Assembly (NCBI GenBank): GCA_020631215.1
Contig: JAHDHS010000001.1
Location: 62,001-126,000, forward strand
Origin: Hellea sp.
GTDB lineage: Bacteria > Pseudomonadota > Alphaproteobacteria > Caulobacterales > Maricaulaceae
Reading direction: 5' to 3'
DNA length: 64,000 nt
How positions within the stretch are numbered: the stretch's first letter is position 1; each line of letters starts with the position of its first letter. The notes under the pieces are model-generated. The model was not told the DNA's origin and made no database searches. It saw only the letters and a program-made list of their open reading frames with translations. Below are positions 36,077 through 44,515 of this stretch, piece by piece. The position numbers and the translations under genes were made by a program.

Positions 36077-37957
36077 TTAGGGTGATTGTTCTAATGTGGT
36101 TTGCTCTGCGCGCTGGGCATTAGTCTCGAAGATATATCGATCAATCTTGGCTTCTAAAATTTTCAATGGAATACCGCCATTTTCCAATACGGCATCGTGA
36201 AAATCCCGAAGCTCAAATGCATCACCTAAAGCCTCTTCAGAACGCTTACGTAATTCCAAGATCTTCAGCTCTCCAGTTTTGTATGCCAGAGCCTGTCCCG
36301 GCCAGCTAATGTAACGCTCAACTTCGGTTTTGATATTATGGGGTGCCAAGGCGGAATTTTCAAAAAAACAGGCTTCGGCTTTTTCCCGGCTCCAGCCCTT
36401 CCAATGTAGGCCAGTATCAACAACCAAACGGCAAGCGCGCCACATTTCATAGGTCAGCTGTCCAAATCTTTCATATGGGGTTTTATAAATACCCATCTCA
36501 GCGGCCAGCTTTTCCGAATAAAGACCCCAGCCTTCACCAAAGGCATTGGGGTAAAGCGATTGACGGAATTCGGGTGCATTTTCGAGCTCTTGCGCTAATG
36601 CGATTTGATGGTGATGACCGGGCACACCTTCATGCGCAGTAAGCGCGGGTAAATTATAGAGCGGCCTTTGCTTCAAATCATATGTGTTCACCATATAATT
36701 CCCTGCACGGTGTTGTTTTGGATTGCCGCCCCAATATCTGCCCGTCGTATAAGTCGGGGCTATCTCGTCCGGCACTTTTTTGACCCCATAGGGCAATCTT
36801 GCCAATTTACCGAAGAATTGCGGCATCTGGCCGTCAATTTGTTTTGCGAGCCATGAAGCGCGCATCATCAATTCATCTTCGGATTTGGCATAGAACTGAT
36901 CGTCAGTGCGCAAAAAGTCCAAAAACTCTGCAAAACTACCTGTGAACTCGACCTCTTTGATAATCTTGTCCATTTCCGCACGAATGCGCTTAACCTCGGA
37001 TAGGCCTAACTGATGGACTTCGTCCGGTGTCATATCCAAAGTCGTATATTGGCGGACTAGGGCCCTGTAATAGGCTCGGCCTTCATCTGTTTTACCGATG
37101 CCGGGCACAGTGCGTGCATTAGGTATGTATTCATCTTTGAAAAATTTATGTAGATCTCGATAGGCCGGCAACACGGCTGAGGTCATGGCGGCCTCGCCCA
37201 GTGCAGATAGCCGTTTTTGTTCACTCTCGGTGATTGTATCGGGATAGGTGTTAAATGGCGCGTAAAAGCTGTGCTCTTGTGCTGGCCCTTTTGAGAGCGT
37301 TTCAATCATGTCTAAAATGCCGGGTAAGATTTCAGAACTGGCGATGAAATTGGTTTTTACCCCGCGCCGCATATTGTCTTTATGCTGAGAGAAATATCGA
37401 GGTAGCTGCGTTAGCCTGGCCGCATAAGCTTCATAATCATCAGCTGTGCGAAAGCGGGTTTGCCGACCAACATAACTCATCATATTGAAAAACCCGCTAT
37501 CATTGACAAAGGGGATGCGGGCTTCGTCAAAGGGTGTCATCCGTTGACGCTCCGTCAGAACGAATCCCAGTAGGTCGTAATTTAACCGCTCTTCTTCCGT
37601 CATCACGTTGGAGGCGAGAGCAGCATGACGTCTTAGAAATTCCTGTGTGCTCTTTTGGCCTTGCTGGATCGACTCCGGACTAACATCGGGTAATTTGCGT
37701 AATGCCGCGCGGTCGCCATTCTGACCGGCTGTTATCGGGTTGCCAAGAATTTCGGCCTGTTCGAAATCCGCTATCAAAACCTCAAGACTGTCTTGGATCC
37801 GGCATTGCGGGACATTGTCGACAATAATAATTGTACCATTTGTGCAAAAGTTAGGGTCTATATTTGGCGACTGGGAAGATTGCGCGAAGGCCCCAGCGGA
37901 TATAGCAAAGCTGATGGCTGAAAGAGATACTGTGTTGATGAATTTGGTCATAGTCAT
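36077..37957 (-). CDS. exported DUF885 family protein (putative metallopeptidase)
   Basis: The 626-residue protein has a signal peptide (about 1-25, ending AFA before QSSQ) and the DUF885 fold. Its HEGVPGHHHQ segment is an HExxH-like zinc motif with an extra glycine and proline, as in related M32-like proteins. The later GWGLYSEKLAAEMG segment and the long helices also fit. DUF885 members are predicted periplasmic zinc peptidases with little biochemical characterisation. The substrate is unknown. It is alone on this strand, converging with the lipobarrel genes. Confidence 0.87.
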   Translation of the reverse strand: MTMTKFINTVSLSAISFAISAGAFAQSSQSPNIDPNFCTNGTIIIVDNVPQCRIQDSLEVLIADFEQAEILGNPITAGQNGDRAALRKLPDVSPESIQQGQKSTQEFLRRHAALASNVMTEEERLNYDLLGFVLTERQRMTPFDEARIPFVNDSGFFNMMSYVGRQTRFRTADDYEAYAARLTQLPRYFSQHKDNMRRGVKTNFIASSEILPGILDMIETLSKGPAQEHSFYAPFNTYPDTITESEQKRLSALGEAAMTSAVLPAYRDLHKFFKDEYIPNARTVPGIGKTDEGRAYYRALVRQYTTLDMTPDEVHQLGLSEVKRIRAEMDKIIKEVEFTGSFAEFLDFLRTDDQFYAKSEDELMMRASWLAKQIDGQMPQFFGKLARLPYGVKKVPDEIAPTYTTGRYWGGNPKQHRAGNYMVNTYDLKQRPLYNLPALTAHEGVPGHHHQIALAQELENAPEFRQSLYPNAFGEGWGLYSEKLAAEMGIYKTPYERFGQLTYEMWRACRLVVDTGLHWKGWSREKAEACFFENSALAPHNIKTEVERYISWPGQALAYKTGELKILELRKRSEEALGDAFELRDFHDAVLENGGIPLKILEAKIDRYIFETNAQRAEQTTLEQSP

Positions 37958-38044
37958 GTCGACGCAATCTGCAGGTTAAAGGCCTGAATAGGACTGATAT
38001 CTATAAGCAACAACCCCTCAGGGCAGTTCCATCGGGATAAAGTT

Positions 38045-38323
38045 CTAGGAGCTTGCCGCTTCCATGGCCAGGGCAAGTTTGACATCTTTGTCTGTGACGC
38101 CGCCCGTATCATGGGTCGTCAAAGTCACATCCACCCGATTATAGACATTAAACCACTCAGGGTGATGGTCCATTTTGTCAGCAATAATTGCAATTTGTGT
38201 CATAAATCCGAAAGCTTGAGCGAAGTTGTCAAATTTGAAAACTTTGGTGATAAAATCATCCCCGCCCGTCCATCCGGGCAGGTCTTGAACAACATCTTTT
38301 GGGTTTAAATTTTCCATTATCAC
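38045..38323 (-). CDS. phhB: 4a-hydroxytetrahydrobiopterin dehydratase
   Basis: Pterin-4a-carbinolamine dehydratase recycles the pterin cofactor of aromatic amino acid hydroxylases. The 92-residue protein has the defining block [40 protein letters not shown], with the paired His and the acidic/His ligands, preceded by [12 protein letters not shown]. The second Met (two codons in) could also be the start. No phenylalanine hydroxylase gene is adjacent; a separate or moonlighting role, as in other bacteria, is possible. Confidence 0.9.
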   Translation of the reverse strand: MIMENLNPKDVVQDLPGWTGGDDFITKVFKFDNFAQAFGFMTQIAIIADKMDHHPEWFNVYNRVDVTLTTHDTGGVTDKDVKLALAMEAASS

Positions 38324-38537
38324 ATCCTCAATAATTAAAATATCAGAGTTCTACTGCTATTTGTGCGGTGCGTTCATCTAGTCGCCACAATTCCGCCACA
38401 TTTACATCCGTCTATTAACCTTAAATGTAGGCTTGGTGAATTAGGCCTCACATGGCTGTGGGAGGCAAGTAAAATGTCACGGAATGCGCCGATTTTTGCC
38501 ATGGCCTTGCCACGTCATGGGTTTAAAGTTGTATTCT

Positions 38538-38915
38538 ATGCAAATTCCTTCTCCCGATTCGTGGTCAAAACGATTAATTCTTGGTCTAAAATTACTGGCC
38601 GTAATTTTTACGATACTGATCGTCTGGCAATCGCTGACGCCCAGCCTGAATATCCAGCCGGAAATCCCGCATCTGGACAAATTACAGCATCTGGCAGTTT
38701 ATGGTCTGCTCGCAGGTACAATGAGACTGGCCTGGTGGCGGCTATGGGGCGGATATATTCTTGGATTTTGCCTTATTCTTGGTTTCGGGCTGGAATATTT
38801 GCAAGGTGCTATGGATCTAGGACGGACAGCCTCCATTGCAGACGGGGTCGCAAATGTAATCGGGGCAATCATCTTTTTAATCATTATCCCGCGTTTCTGG
38901 AAGCGCGAAACCTAG
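38538..38915 (+). CDS. VanZ-like membrane protein
   Basis: The 125-residue protein has three or four transmembrane helices and the VanZ-type motif IPHLDKLQHLAVYGLLAGTMRLA, followed by FGLEYLQGAMDLGRTASIADGVANVIGA. VanZ-like proteins are found in envelope and exopolysaccharide contexts; function is not settled. The start is uncertain: ATG 38538 is nearest the conserved part, with ATG 38517 and ATG 38484 in the same frame. The one good ribosome site (GGAGG at 38461-38465) fits an ATG at 38474 in another frame. Confidence 0.75.
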   Translation: MQIPSPDSWSKRLILGLKLLAVIFTILIVWQSLTPSLNIQPEIPHLDKLQHLAVYGLLAGTMRLAWWRLWGGYILGFCLILGFGLEYLQGAMDLGRTASIADGVANVIGAIIFLIIIPRFWKRET

Positions 38916-38957
38916 ATACGTTTTTATCATAGGCACATTTTTATAAAGGAGACAGTG

Positions 38958-40157
38958 GTGACCTCACAACTGACAAAATTTATCATCGCCATAGCTGGTA
39001 CGACAGCCCTAACTATACCGGCATTGGCGGGTCCTAGCCATAGTGCCGCGGGTAGCTTGCCGGATCTGTTGCCGCCGAGTTCAAATCCCGGTGAGTGTTG
39101 GGCGCGCGTAAAAATACCGGCGCAATATCAAACAAATCGCGAAGGCGTCGTGGCCGAGGAGGGCTATACCAAGTTGGAAGTCCGCCAGCCCGTCCTGCAA
39201 TCAAGGCAGGAGCAAGTGATGGTAAAAGAGCCTTCGACTAAATATGTTGTGCGCCAACCGAGCTACCGCAGCGTGACGGAACAAATTATGGTGCGGCCTG
39301 CTTATGACAAGCTGTCCGTGTCTCAGCCGCAATTTTCTACGATACAGGATCGCGTTCAGACATCTGTGCCAAGTCTGGTGTGGAAGAAAGGCAATCCGGG
39401 GGAGCTACGTCGGCAGGGCTATAAAATCCATTCTACAGCGGATCATCGTGTGCAAGGGTCTTATGGGCAAGGATCATATGGTCAAGGCAGCCATGGCCAA
39501 AGTGACCAGTCAGCATTTTACGGGGCTGGTCTTGGCGGCCAGCCTTGCGGGCCGGCTTGCGAGATTTGGTGTCTGGTTGAAGAGCCGGGCACATCAGTCG
39601 GCGTAACACGCAGGGTGATGACGTCTCCGGGCCAAGTTCAAAGAACGCCGGTGCCCGCGAAATACCAGACCGTTCACAAACAAGTCGTCTCAGATCCCGG
39701 CGGTGTGGATTACGTCGAAGTGCCGGCGGAATATCGTTCTGTCACCATTGAAGATGTGGTTGATCCCGGCGGGGTCGATGAACGACCTGTCTCGCCAACT
39801 TATGCTTCAGTTGAGACTAAAACACTGATCAGTCCGGAGCGGTATGAGTGGCGGCGCGTGGTCTGCAAACCCGGAACAGGCGGCACATATAGCGGCCAGA
39901 GTAGCCCCTCTTATCATCCAGCACTATCATCGTATAAAAGCTCTGGGAGCTATTCGTCCCATGTGAGCTCAGGCCCATCATCTAAGGGTCATGTTTCACA
40001 TGAAACATCCGGTGAGATTATCTATCCCGAAGGCACGAAATATAATTACCAAACAGGGTATTACGGCACTGAAGGCTATCCCGCCTATAATGAAGGCCGT
40101 GTTCACAGCACGATCAAAAATGATGTGGGCCGTAAATGGCATCGCGCGAGAGATTAA
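38958..40157 (+). CDS. exported repeat protein with VPAxYxxV beta-repeats
   Basis: I do not recognise a named family. A GTG-GTG pair at 38955-38960 follows AAAGGAGA; the second GTG has the better spacing. Residues 1-24 are a signal peptide ending ALA. After a Cys, residues 50-135 and 228-302 each hold three or four units of about 24 residues with the pattern (I/V)PA.Y.(T/S)V....V..(P/E)GG...(V/E). They look like stacked beta-strand pairs. Between them lie Tyr/Gly/Gln/Ser repeats and a Cys cluster (C-G-P-A-C-E-I-W-C). The C-terminal third is Ser/Gly/Tyr-rich and probably disordered. Similar repeats occur near OmpA-like proteins in Bacteroidetes. A surface or periplasmic structural role is inference. 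Confidence 0.7.
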   Translation: MTSQLTKFIIAIAGTTALTIPALAGPSHSAAGSLPDLLPPSSNPGECWARVKIPAQYQTNREGVVAEEGYTKLEVRQPVLQSRQEQVMVKEPSTKYVVRQPSYRSVTEQIMVRPAYDKLSVSQPQFSTIQDRVQTSVPSLVWKKGNPGELRRQGYKIHSTADHRVQGSYGQGSYGQGSHGQSDQSAFYGAGLGGQPCGPACEIWCLVEEPGTSVGVTRRVMTSPGQVQRTPVPAKYQTVHKQVVSDPGGVDYVEVPAEYRSVTIEDVVDPGGVDERPVSPTYASVETKTLISPERYEWRRVVCKPGTGGTYSGQSSPSYHPALSSYKSSGSYSSHVSSGPSSKGHVSHETSGEIIYPEGTKYNYQTGYYGTEGYPAYNEGRVHSTIKNDVGRKWHRARD

Positions 40158-40182
40158 TACACTTTCCATTCCCATCAAAAAA

Positions 40183-40209
40183 GCCCGCCAAATTGGCGGG
40201 CTTGTTTTT
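40183..40209. terminator. bidirectional terminator between the repeat protein and the AGCS transporter
   Basis: GCCCGCC at 40183-40189 pairs with GGCGGGC at 40195-40201. A T tract follows on the plus strand (40205-40210) and six A precede the stem, giving T on the minus strand. It serves both convergent genes; the stop of the AGCS gene lies at its edge. Confidence 0.88.
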
Positions 40210-41681
40210 TATTCAATATCGTCCTGATCTATTAGACCGTCACTGGCGATTTTCTCCTTATCGAAATATTCCCGCGCCAGCTTCATGACGACAGGGGCCA
40301 GCAGGATCAGCGCGATCAGGTTCGGCGCTGCCATCAAGCCTGTCAGGCTGTCCGCAATGAGCCAGAAGGTCGCCACGACCATATTGTCGCCGTCGGTTTC
40401 GAAGGACATAGCGAAAGTCGAGGCAAAAACGGCCAAAACCCAAAAGACGCGGAAAATTGGAATAGACTTTTCTTTGAACAGGAAAGCCGCACATCTTTCG
40501 CCGTAATAGCTCCAGCCGATGATGGTGGTGAAGGCAAAGATGGCCAGACAGATGGTCACAATATGCGCGCCAAAACCTGCCAAAGTGGCTTCAAAGGCAG
40601 CGGCTGTCAGAGGCACGCCGATTTCACAGCCGGGCGGGGTTGCGCCGCTTTCCAGCATCTCCAAAATCGCCGGATTGGCCAGACAGTCCGCCGTCATCAC
40701 GCCCGACGTCAGAATAACCAAAGCCGTAATCGTACAAATGATCAGCGTATCGATAATGGTGCCGAGCATGGCGATCATGCCCTGATTGACCGGGTCATTA
40801 TTTTGCGCCGCCGCGTGAGCAATCGGCGCAGACCCTTGACCGGCTTCATTGGAGAACAACCCCCGCGCCACACCCTTTTGCATGGCGAGCATCATGAGGC
40901 CAATCGTGATCCCCGTGCCGGCTTCCTGCATGCCAAAGGCACCTTTAAAGATAAGGCCAAAAGCGGCCGGAACGCTGCTGATATTCGCGCCGATAACGAT
41001 CAAAGCCGCCGTGATATAAAGCACCGCCATAAAGGGGACGAGCCTTGAGGCCACAGAGCCAATGCGCTTAATCCCGCCGAAAATCACGCCTGCCACAAGC
41101 AGGGATAAAACGACGGCTACAATTCGCGGGTCAAAATTATACTGGCTTTGCAGGGCGTCTCCGATGGAATTGGCCTGAACAGCATTACCCGTCGACAGAG
41201 AGCCCACAATCCCAAACAGCGCAAAGGCTACGGCCAGCCAGGTAAATTTCGGGCCCAGACCGTTCTTAATATAATACATCGGGCCGCCCACGCGGTTCCC
41301 ATTGGCATCAATTTCGCGGTAACGGACAGCGAGCACGCCCTCCGAGAACTTCGTTGCCGTGCCAAAAATCGCAGTCATCCACATCCAGAACACCGCGCCC
41401 GGGCCGCCAATGGCGATCGCCGCCGCAACGCCAGCAATATTACCTGTGCCAACTGTTGAAGACAGGGCGGTCATCAAAGCAGCAAAAGGGGAGACATCAC
41501 CTTCCTCGGCTTCGCCGGAGCGCTTCTTAAAGAGCTGCCGAAATCCATAGCCAATTTTGGTAATCGATATAAGCCGGAGTCCTATGGTGAGGAATAGTCC
41601 AACGCCTAAAAGCAACACCATCATCGGCGGCCCCCAGACAAATCCATTCAGCGCTTCCATCCAGCGATTAAAAGTTTCCAT
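40209..41681 (-). CDS. sodium:alanine symporter family (AGCS) transporter
   Basis: The 490-residue protein has about eleven transmembrane helices and the AGCS signatures: LSSTVGTGNIAGVAAAIAIGGPGAVFWMW near residue 75, KFSEGVLAVRYR, GGPMYYIKNGLG, and GLFSNEAGQGSAPIAHAAA. It imports small neutral amino acids such as alanine or glycine with Na+. It stands alone, between a bidirectional terminator and the divergent aminotransferase gene. The pairing with an amino acid transaminase is suggestive but not diagnostic. Confidence 0.92.
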   Translation of the reverse strand: METFNRWMEALNGFVWGPPMMVLLLGVGLFLTIGLRLISITKIGYGFRQLFKKRSGEAEEGDVSPFAALMTALSSTVGTGNIAGVAAAIAIGGPGAVFWMWMTAIFGTATKFSEGVLAVRYREIDANGNRVGGPMYYIKNGLGPKFTWLAVAFALFGIVGSLSTGNAVQANSIGDALQSQYNFDPRIVAVVLSLLVAGVIFGGIKRIGSVASRLVPFMAVLYITAALIVIGANISSVPAAFGLIFKGAFGMQEAGTGITIGLMMLAMQKGVARGLFSNEAGQGSAPIAHAAAQNNDPVNQGMIAMLGTIIDTLIICTITALVILTSGVMTADCLANPAILEMLESGATPPGCEIGVPLTAAAFEATLAGFGAHIVTICLAIFAFTTIIGWSYYGERCAAFLFKEKSIPIFRVFWVLAVFASTFAMSFETDGDNMVVATFWLIADSLTGLMAAPNLIALILLAPVVMKLAREYFDKEKIASDGLIDQDDIE

Positions 41682-41828
41682 GATATCCCCGATCAGATTT
41701 TAAATTTTCGCGACCATAAGAGGTGCATAAGGCCTCGCCAAGGTATAATTCGACAAAAAGTATCTTTCATTCACTTTCGCCTTGAGGTAGCTCACGGGCT
41801 TGAGAAATTTGCCATATAGAGCGAGCCG

Positions 41829-43022
41829 ATGTTTGAATATCTTGTGCCACAACCGCCCGATGCCATCATTCAATTGATGCAGGCCTGTAAAGCCGACACC
41901 AATCCTGACAAAATTGATCTGGGCGTGGGTGTTTACAAAGACGCAGCGGGATCGACTGTGATTCTGGACTCGGTGAAAAAAGCCGAGGAGATTTATTGGC
42001 ATCAGGAAAAGACCAAAAGCTATGTCGGCATTCGTGGCAATGCCGAGTTTTGCCGCTTGATGTTGGAATTGATGATGGGTGCGGATCATTCTGCAATCGC
42101 CGACAACCGCATTGCCGTGGCGCAAGGTGCGGGTGGCTCGGGCGCGCTTCGTTTGGGCGCGGAAGTCATCAAATCCGCGGCGCCGGACACAACGGTTTGG
42201 GCCTCCACCCCGACCTGGGCGAACCATATTCCGCTGATCAGCTCGGCGGGCCTCAAAATGGAGAGCTATCCTTATTATAACCGCGAGACTTTGGGCGTGG
42301 ATTTTGAGGATATGCTGGATCATTTGGCCAAACATGCCAAGGCCGGAGATGTCGTGTTGTTGCATGGCTGCTGCCATAATCCGACGGGGGCTGATTTGTC
42401 GCCGCAGGAATGGGACCGCGTTGCAAAATTCATGAAAGAGAGAGGCCTGATACCTTTCATCGATCTGGCCTATTTCGGACTTGGCCGGGGCATGGCCGAA
42501 GACACTTATGGCCTGAAGACAGTCATAGATATCTGCGACGAAGTTCTGGTCGCGGCGAGTTGTTCTAAAAACTTCGCGCTTTACAAAGAGCGTGTTGGGC
42601 TGATTGCGATTATCTGTAAAGACGCCGCCACGGCGGAGGTTGCCAATTCGCAGCTGGGCCTGATCCAGCGTAAGTTGATTTCCATGCCGCCCGATCATGG
42701 CGCGTCTCTGGTAGAGAAGGTTCTGGCCACGCCGGAGCTTCGCCAGATCTGGGAAAATGAATTGACCGAGATGCGCGAGCGTATGCGCGGTCTGCGGCAG
42801 CTCCTCTCCGAAGCCCTCAATGTGCAGGGCGGCGAAGTCATAGCCCGTGCGGTCAAAGACCAAAACGGGATGTTTTCCACCTTACCGCTGTCCAAAGGCC
42901 AAGCCATAAAATTGCGCGAAGAGCATTCCATCTATCTGACCAATTCCGGCCGTATCAACATAGCCGGGGCGAATAGTTCCAATATTCCGCGTTTGGCAGA
43001 GGCAATTTTAAATGTGCTTTAA
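41829..43022 (+). CDS. aspartate/aromatic aminotransferase (class I, PLP)
   Basis: The 397-residue enzyme belongs to the aspC/tyrB subgroup. The PLP lysine is Lys247 in ASCSKNFALYKERVG. The cofactor-contacting Asn and Asp lie in CCHNPTG (Asn184) and DLAYFG (Asp212). The N-terminal KIDLGVGVYKDA is intact. The final Arg motif (TNSGRINIAG) is where the substrate carboxylate arginine sits. It interconverts aspartate or aromatic amino acids and their keto acids with glutamate. Its stop overlaps the convergent membrane protein gene by four bases. Confidence 0.92.
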   Translation: MFEYLVPQPPDAIIQLMQACKADTNPDKIDLGVGVYKDAAGSTVILDSVKKAEEIYWHQEKTKSYVGIRGNAEFCRLMLELMMGADHSAIADNRIAVAQGAGGSGALRLGAEVIKSAAPDTTVWASTPTWANHIPLISSAGLKMESYPYYNRETLGVDFEDMLDHLAKHAKAGDVVLLHGCCHNPTGADLSPQEWDRVAKFMKERGLIPFIDLAYFGLGRGMAEDTYGLKTVIDICDEVLVAASCSKNFALYKERVGLIAIICKDAATAEVANSQLGLIQRKLISMPPDHGASLVEKVLATPELRQIWENELTEMRERMRGLRQLLSEALNVQGGEVIARAVKDQNGMFSTLPLSKGQAIKLREEHSIYLTNSGRINIAGANSSNIPRLAEAILNVL

Positions 43023-43396
43023 AACAACTCCGATGCGCGGCTGTCCAGCGCCGCCCAGAGGATGAAGCCGGTCATGCCGGCCACCATCATAAGCGCCGGA
43101 TTAAAAGACAATTCGGCCAGACTTAATTCGCTGACGGGCAATTCCGGTAAGCTGGTCTGCGCGCCTTGAAACAACCCCAAAAGCTTGGGCAATTGCAGCG
43201 CTGCGATGATGCCGCCGATAAACGCGGCGGCATAAAGCGCTAGACGTCGGAGCAGAGCGTGTTTGGCCGCACTTGCCTGAACAGATTGCGCGTCAATTTC
43301 CGCCATCATAATATCGGAAAAGCCATCCTCTTCCGCCGGGGCGACATAACCGGCCAGCAGGCCATGGAATTTATCATCATCTGGCATATGCATCAT
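43019..43396 (-). CDS. single-gene membrane protein, candidate anti-sigma factor
   Basis: The 125-residue protein has an acidic cytoplasmic N-terminus (about 1-48, with GFSDIMMAEIDAQSV), one hydrophobic helix (52-72), a short periplasmic loop and a second hydrophobic stretch (about 101-118). Its ATG is two bases after the ECF sigma stop, the usual place for an anti-sigma gene. It has no zinc-binding HxxxCxxC motif, so it is not a classic ZAS anti-sigma; the assignment rests on position, size and topology alone. A longer start (MMHMPDDD) includes alternative Met codons. Confidence 0.6.
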   Translation of the reverse strand: MMHMPDDDKFHGLLAGYVAPAEEDGFSDIMMAEIDAQSVQASAAKHALLRRLALYAAAFIGGIIAALQLPKLLGLFQGAQTSLPELPVSELSLAELSFNPALMMVAGMTGFILWAALDSRASELF

Positions 43397-43398
43397 CT

Positions 43399-43872
43399 CT
43401 ATATTGCCTGCTCATAGGCGGAAAGGAAAGCCTGTAATTTCTGTTTCCCTCTTACGACATGTGACTTGACGGTTCCGAGGGGCAGGGCGGTCATCTCGGA
43501 AACTTCCTGATGTGTGAACCCCTGGCCCAGGGCCAGCATGACAACGGCCCGGCAATCAGGCGGCAAGGCATTCATGGCCCGGGCAACATCCACGGCAATG
43601 CCGCCCGAAGGCTGGGTTTCACGGTCTAATGTCATACTATCCGGCACCATAGTCTGTGACATCTCACGTCTCCTTTTCGTTTTCCGTGCCTCATCGACAA
43701 AGCTGCGATAGGCGATTTTATATATCCAGGCCCGGGCCGCCTTGGGCTCTCTCAGATTTTCCAGCTTTTGATAGGCTTTCATATAGCTTATCTGCGCCAG
43801 ATCATCCGCCAAGGCAGCGTCCTTGGTCAGCCGGACCAGAAAGGTCCGGATTTCCCCTTGGGTGTCGCGCAT
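43399..43872 (-). CDS. ECF-family RNA polymerase sigma factor
   Basis: The 157-residue protein has the two-domain ECF layout. Region 2 runs from TKDAALADDLAQISYMKAYQ through PKAARAWIYKIAYRSFVDEARK. Region 4 runs from MNALPPDCRAVVMLALGQGFTHQEVSEMTALPLGTVKSHVVRGKQKLQ, with the helix-turn-helix. Upstream, the frame stays open for 17 codons but has no ATG, GTG or TTG, so ATG 43872 is fixed. It lies between the DUF6249 gene and the candidate anti-sigma gene. A promoter before DUF6249 looks like an ECF target (see 44318-44343). Confidence 0.9.
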   Translation of the reverse strand: MRDTQGEIRTFLVRLTKDAALADDLAQISYMKAYQKLENLREPKAARAWIYKIAYRSFVDEARKTKRRREMSQTMVPDSMTLDRETQPSGGIAVDVARAMNALPPDCRAVVMLALGQGFTHQEVSEMTALPLGTVKSHVVRGKQKLQAFLSAYEQAI

Positions 43873-43913
43873 AAAGCGCTCAAATGTGGCCCGGTCTGTG
43901 ATGAACGGCTTTC

Positions 43914-44282
43914 TTAGGCGGGTTCATCTTTGCGGGTGATAAAGGCCCACAGACCCGTATAAACCGCGCCGATTAAGAGCGGGAACATGGCCAAGCCGCC
44001 AAAGGCTTTTTGGGCTTCGGGCTCGTCAATGACGCCGCCAAACAGGATCGTCGCAACGGCCAATGCCATCAGGATAAGGCCCGTGCGTAAATCCGAATGT
44101 TTTGGCTTTGGCCGAATGCCCAAGGCCCGAACCGTTTCCGGCGTGACAGTCTCACCTTTTTCCACCATGGATTTAATCACTTTGGTGGTGGCTTCATGGG
44201 ATTTGCGCCGGGCTGAACTGACTGTCCAGACTATTATGGGCACGATGGCAAAAAAGCCGAGGGGTACTAATATGTCTTCCAT
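43914..44282 (-). CDS. DUF6249-like membrane protein
   Basis: The 122-residue protein has an N-terminal helix (about 5-24), a basic linker with SMVEKGETVTPETVRALGI, and two C-terminal helices (about 65-85 and 95-115). This matches DUF6249-type proteins, often found beside ECF sigma genes. AAGGAGAC lies just before ATG 44282 and decides the start against a frame to 44309. It is followed after 41 bases by the sigma factor gene. Function unknown; sensing or anti-sigma-related roles are guesses. Confidence 0.72.
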   Translation of the reverse strand: MEDILVPLGFFAIVPIIVWTVSSARRKSHEATTKVIKSMVEKGETVTPETVRALGIRPKPKHSDLRTGLILMALAVATILFGGVIDEPEAQKAFGGLAMFPLLIGAVYTGLWAFITRKDEPA

Positions 44283-44317
44283 GAGATCGTCTCCTTTTCT
44301 TGGTCTCATACCCCTAA

Positions 44318-44343
44318 GACGTCACGGGAGTCGAATTTGGATG
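44318..44343 (-). promoter_or_regulatory. candidate ECF-type promoter upstream of the DUF6249-sigma unit
   Basis: Reading the minus strand, CATCC (44339-44343) is followed by a 17-base spacer and CGTC (44318-44321). ECF sigma factors typically use a -35 of AAC or ATC type and a -10 with CGTC. The predicted start of transcription would leave about 28 bases of leader holding the AAGGAGAC site. If right, the sigma gene is autoregulated. This is a pattern match by eye only. Confidence 0.4.
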
Positions 44344-44409
44344 CAGGGTGTGTGTTTTTTTTTGTTTCCAGATCACAGAGAACAAAGCTTTCCGCGATGT
44401 TTCTTTCCC

Positions 44410-44515
44410 TGTCATCCCGGACAAGCCGCGTAGCGCCGACATCCGGGACCTCTTAACTGTATGTGGGTTAAGAGGTCCCGCATCTTCGCGGCAAGCCGCT
44501 GCGTGCGGGATGACA
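44410..44515. repeat. palindromic intergenic element
   Basis: A perfect 13-pair inverted repeat (GGGACCTCTTAAC at 44445-44457 and GTTAAGAGGTCCC at 44467-44479, nine-base loop) sits inside a longer imperfect palindrome. The outer arms, both containing GTCATCCCG and an AAGCCG(C) segment, run from about 44410 to 44515. The motif GTCATCCCGG resembles REP-like repeats of alphaproteobacterial intergenic DNA. RNA from it would fold into a long hairpin; it has no T tract, so it is not a standard terminator. Confidence 0.7.

Noticed and set aside
41700-42863. 387-codon minus-strand open frame
   Set aside because: It is antisense to the aminotransferase, whose PLP motifs are intact; the reverse product has no recognisable feature.
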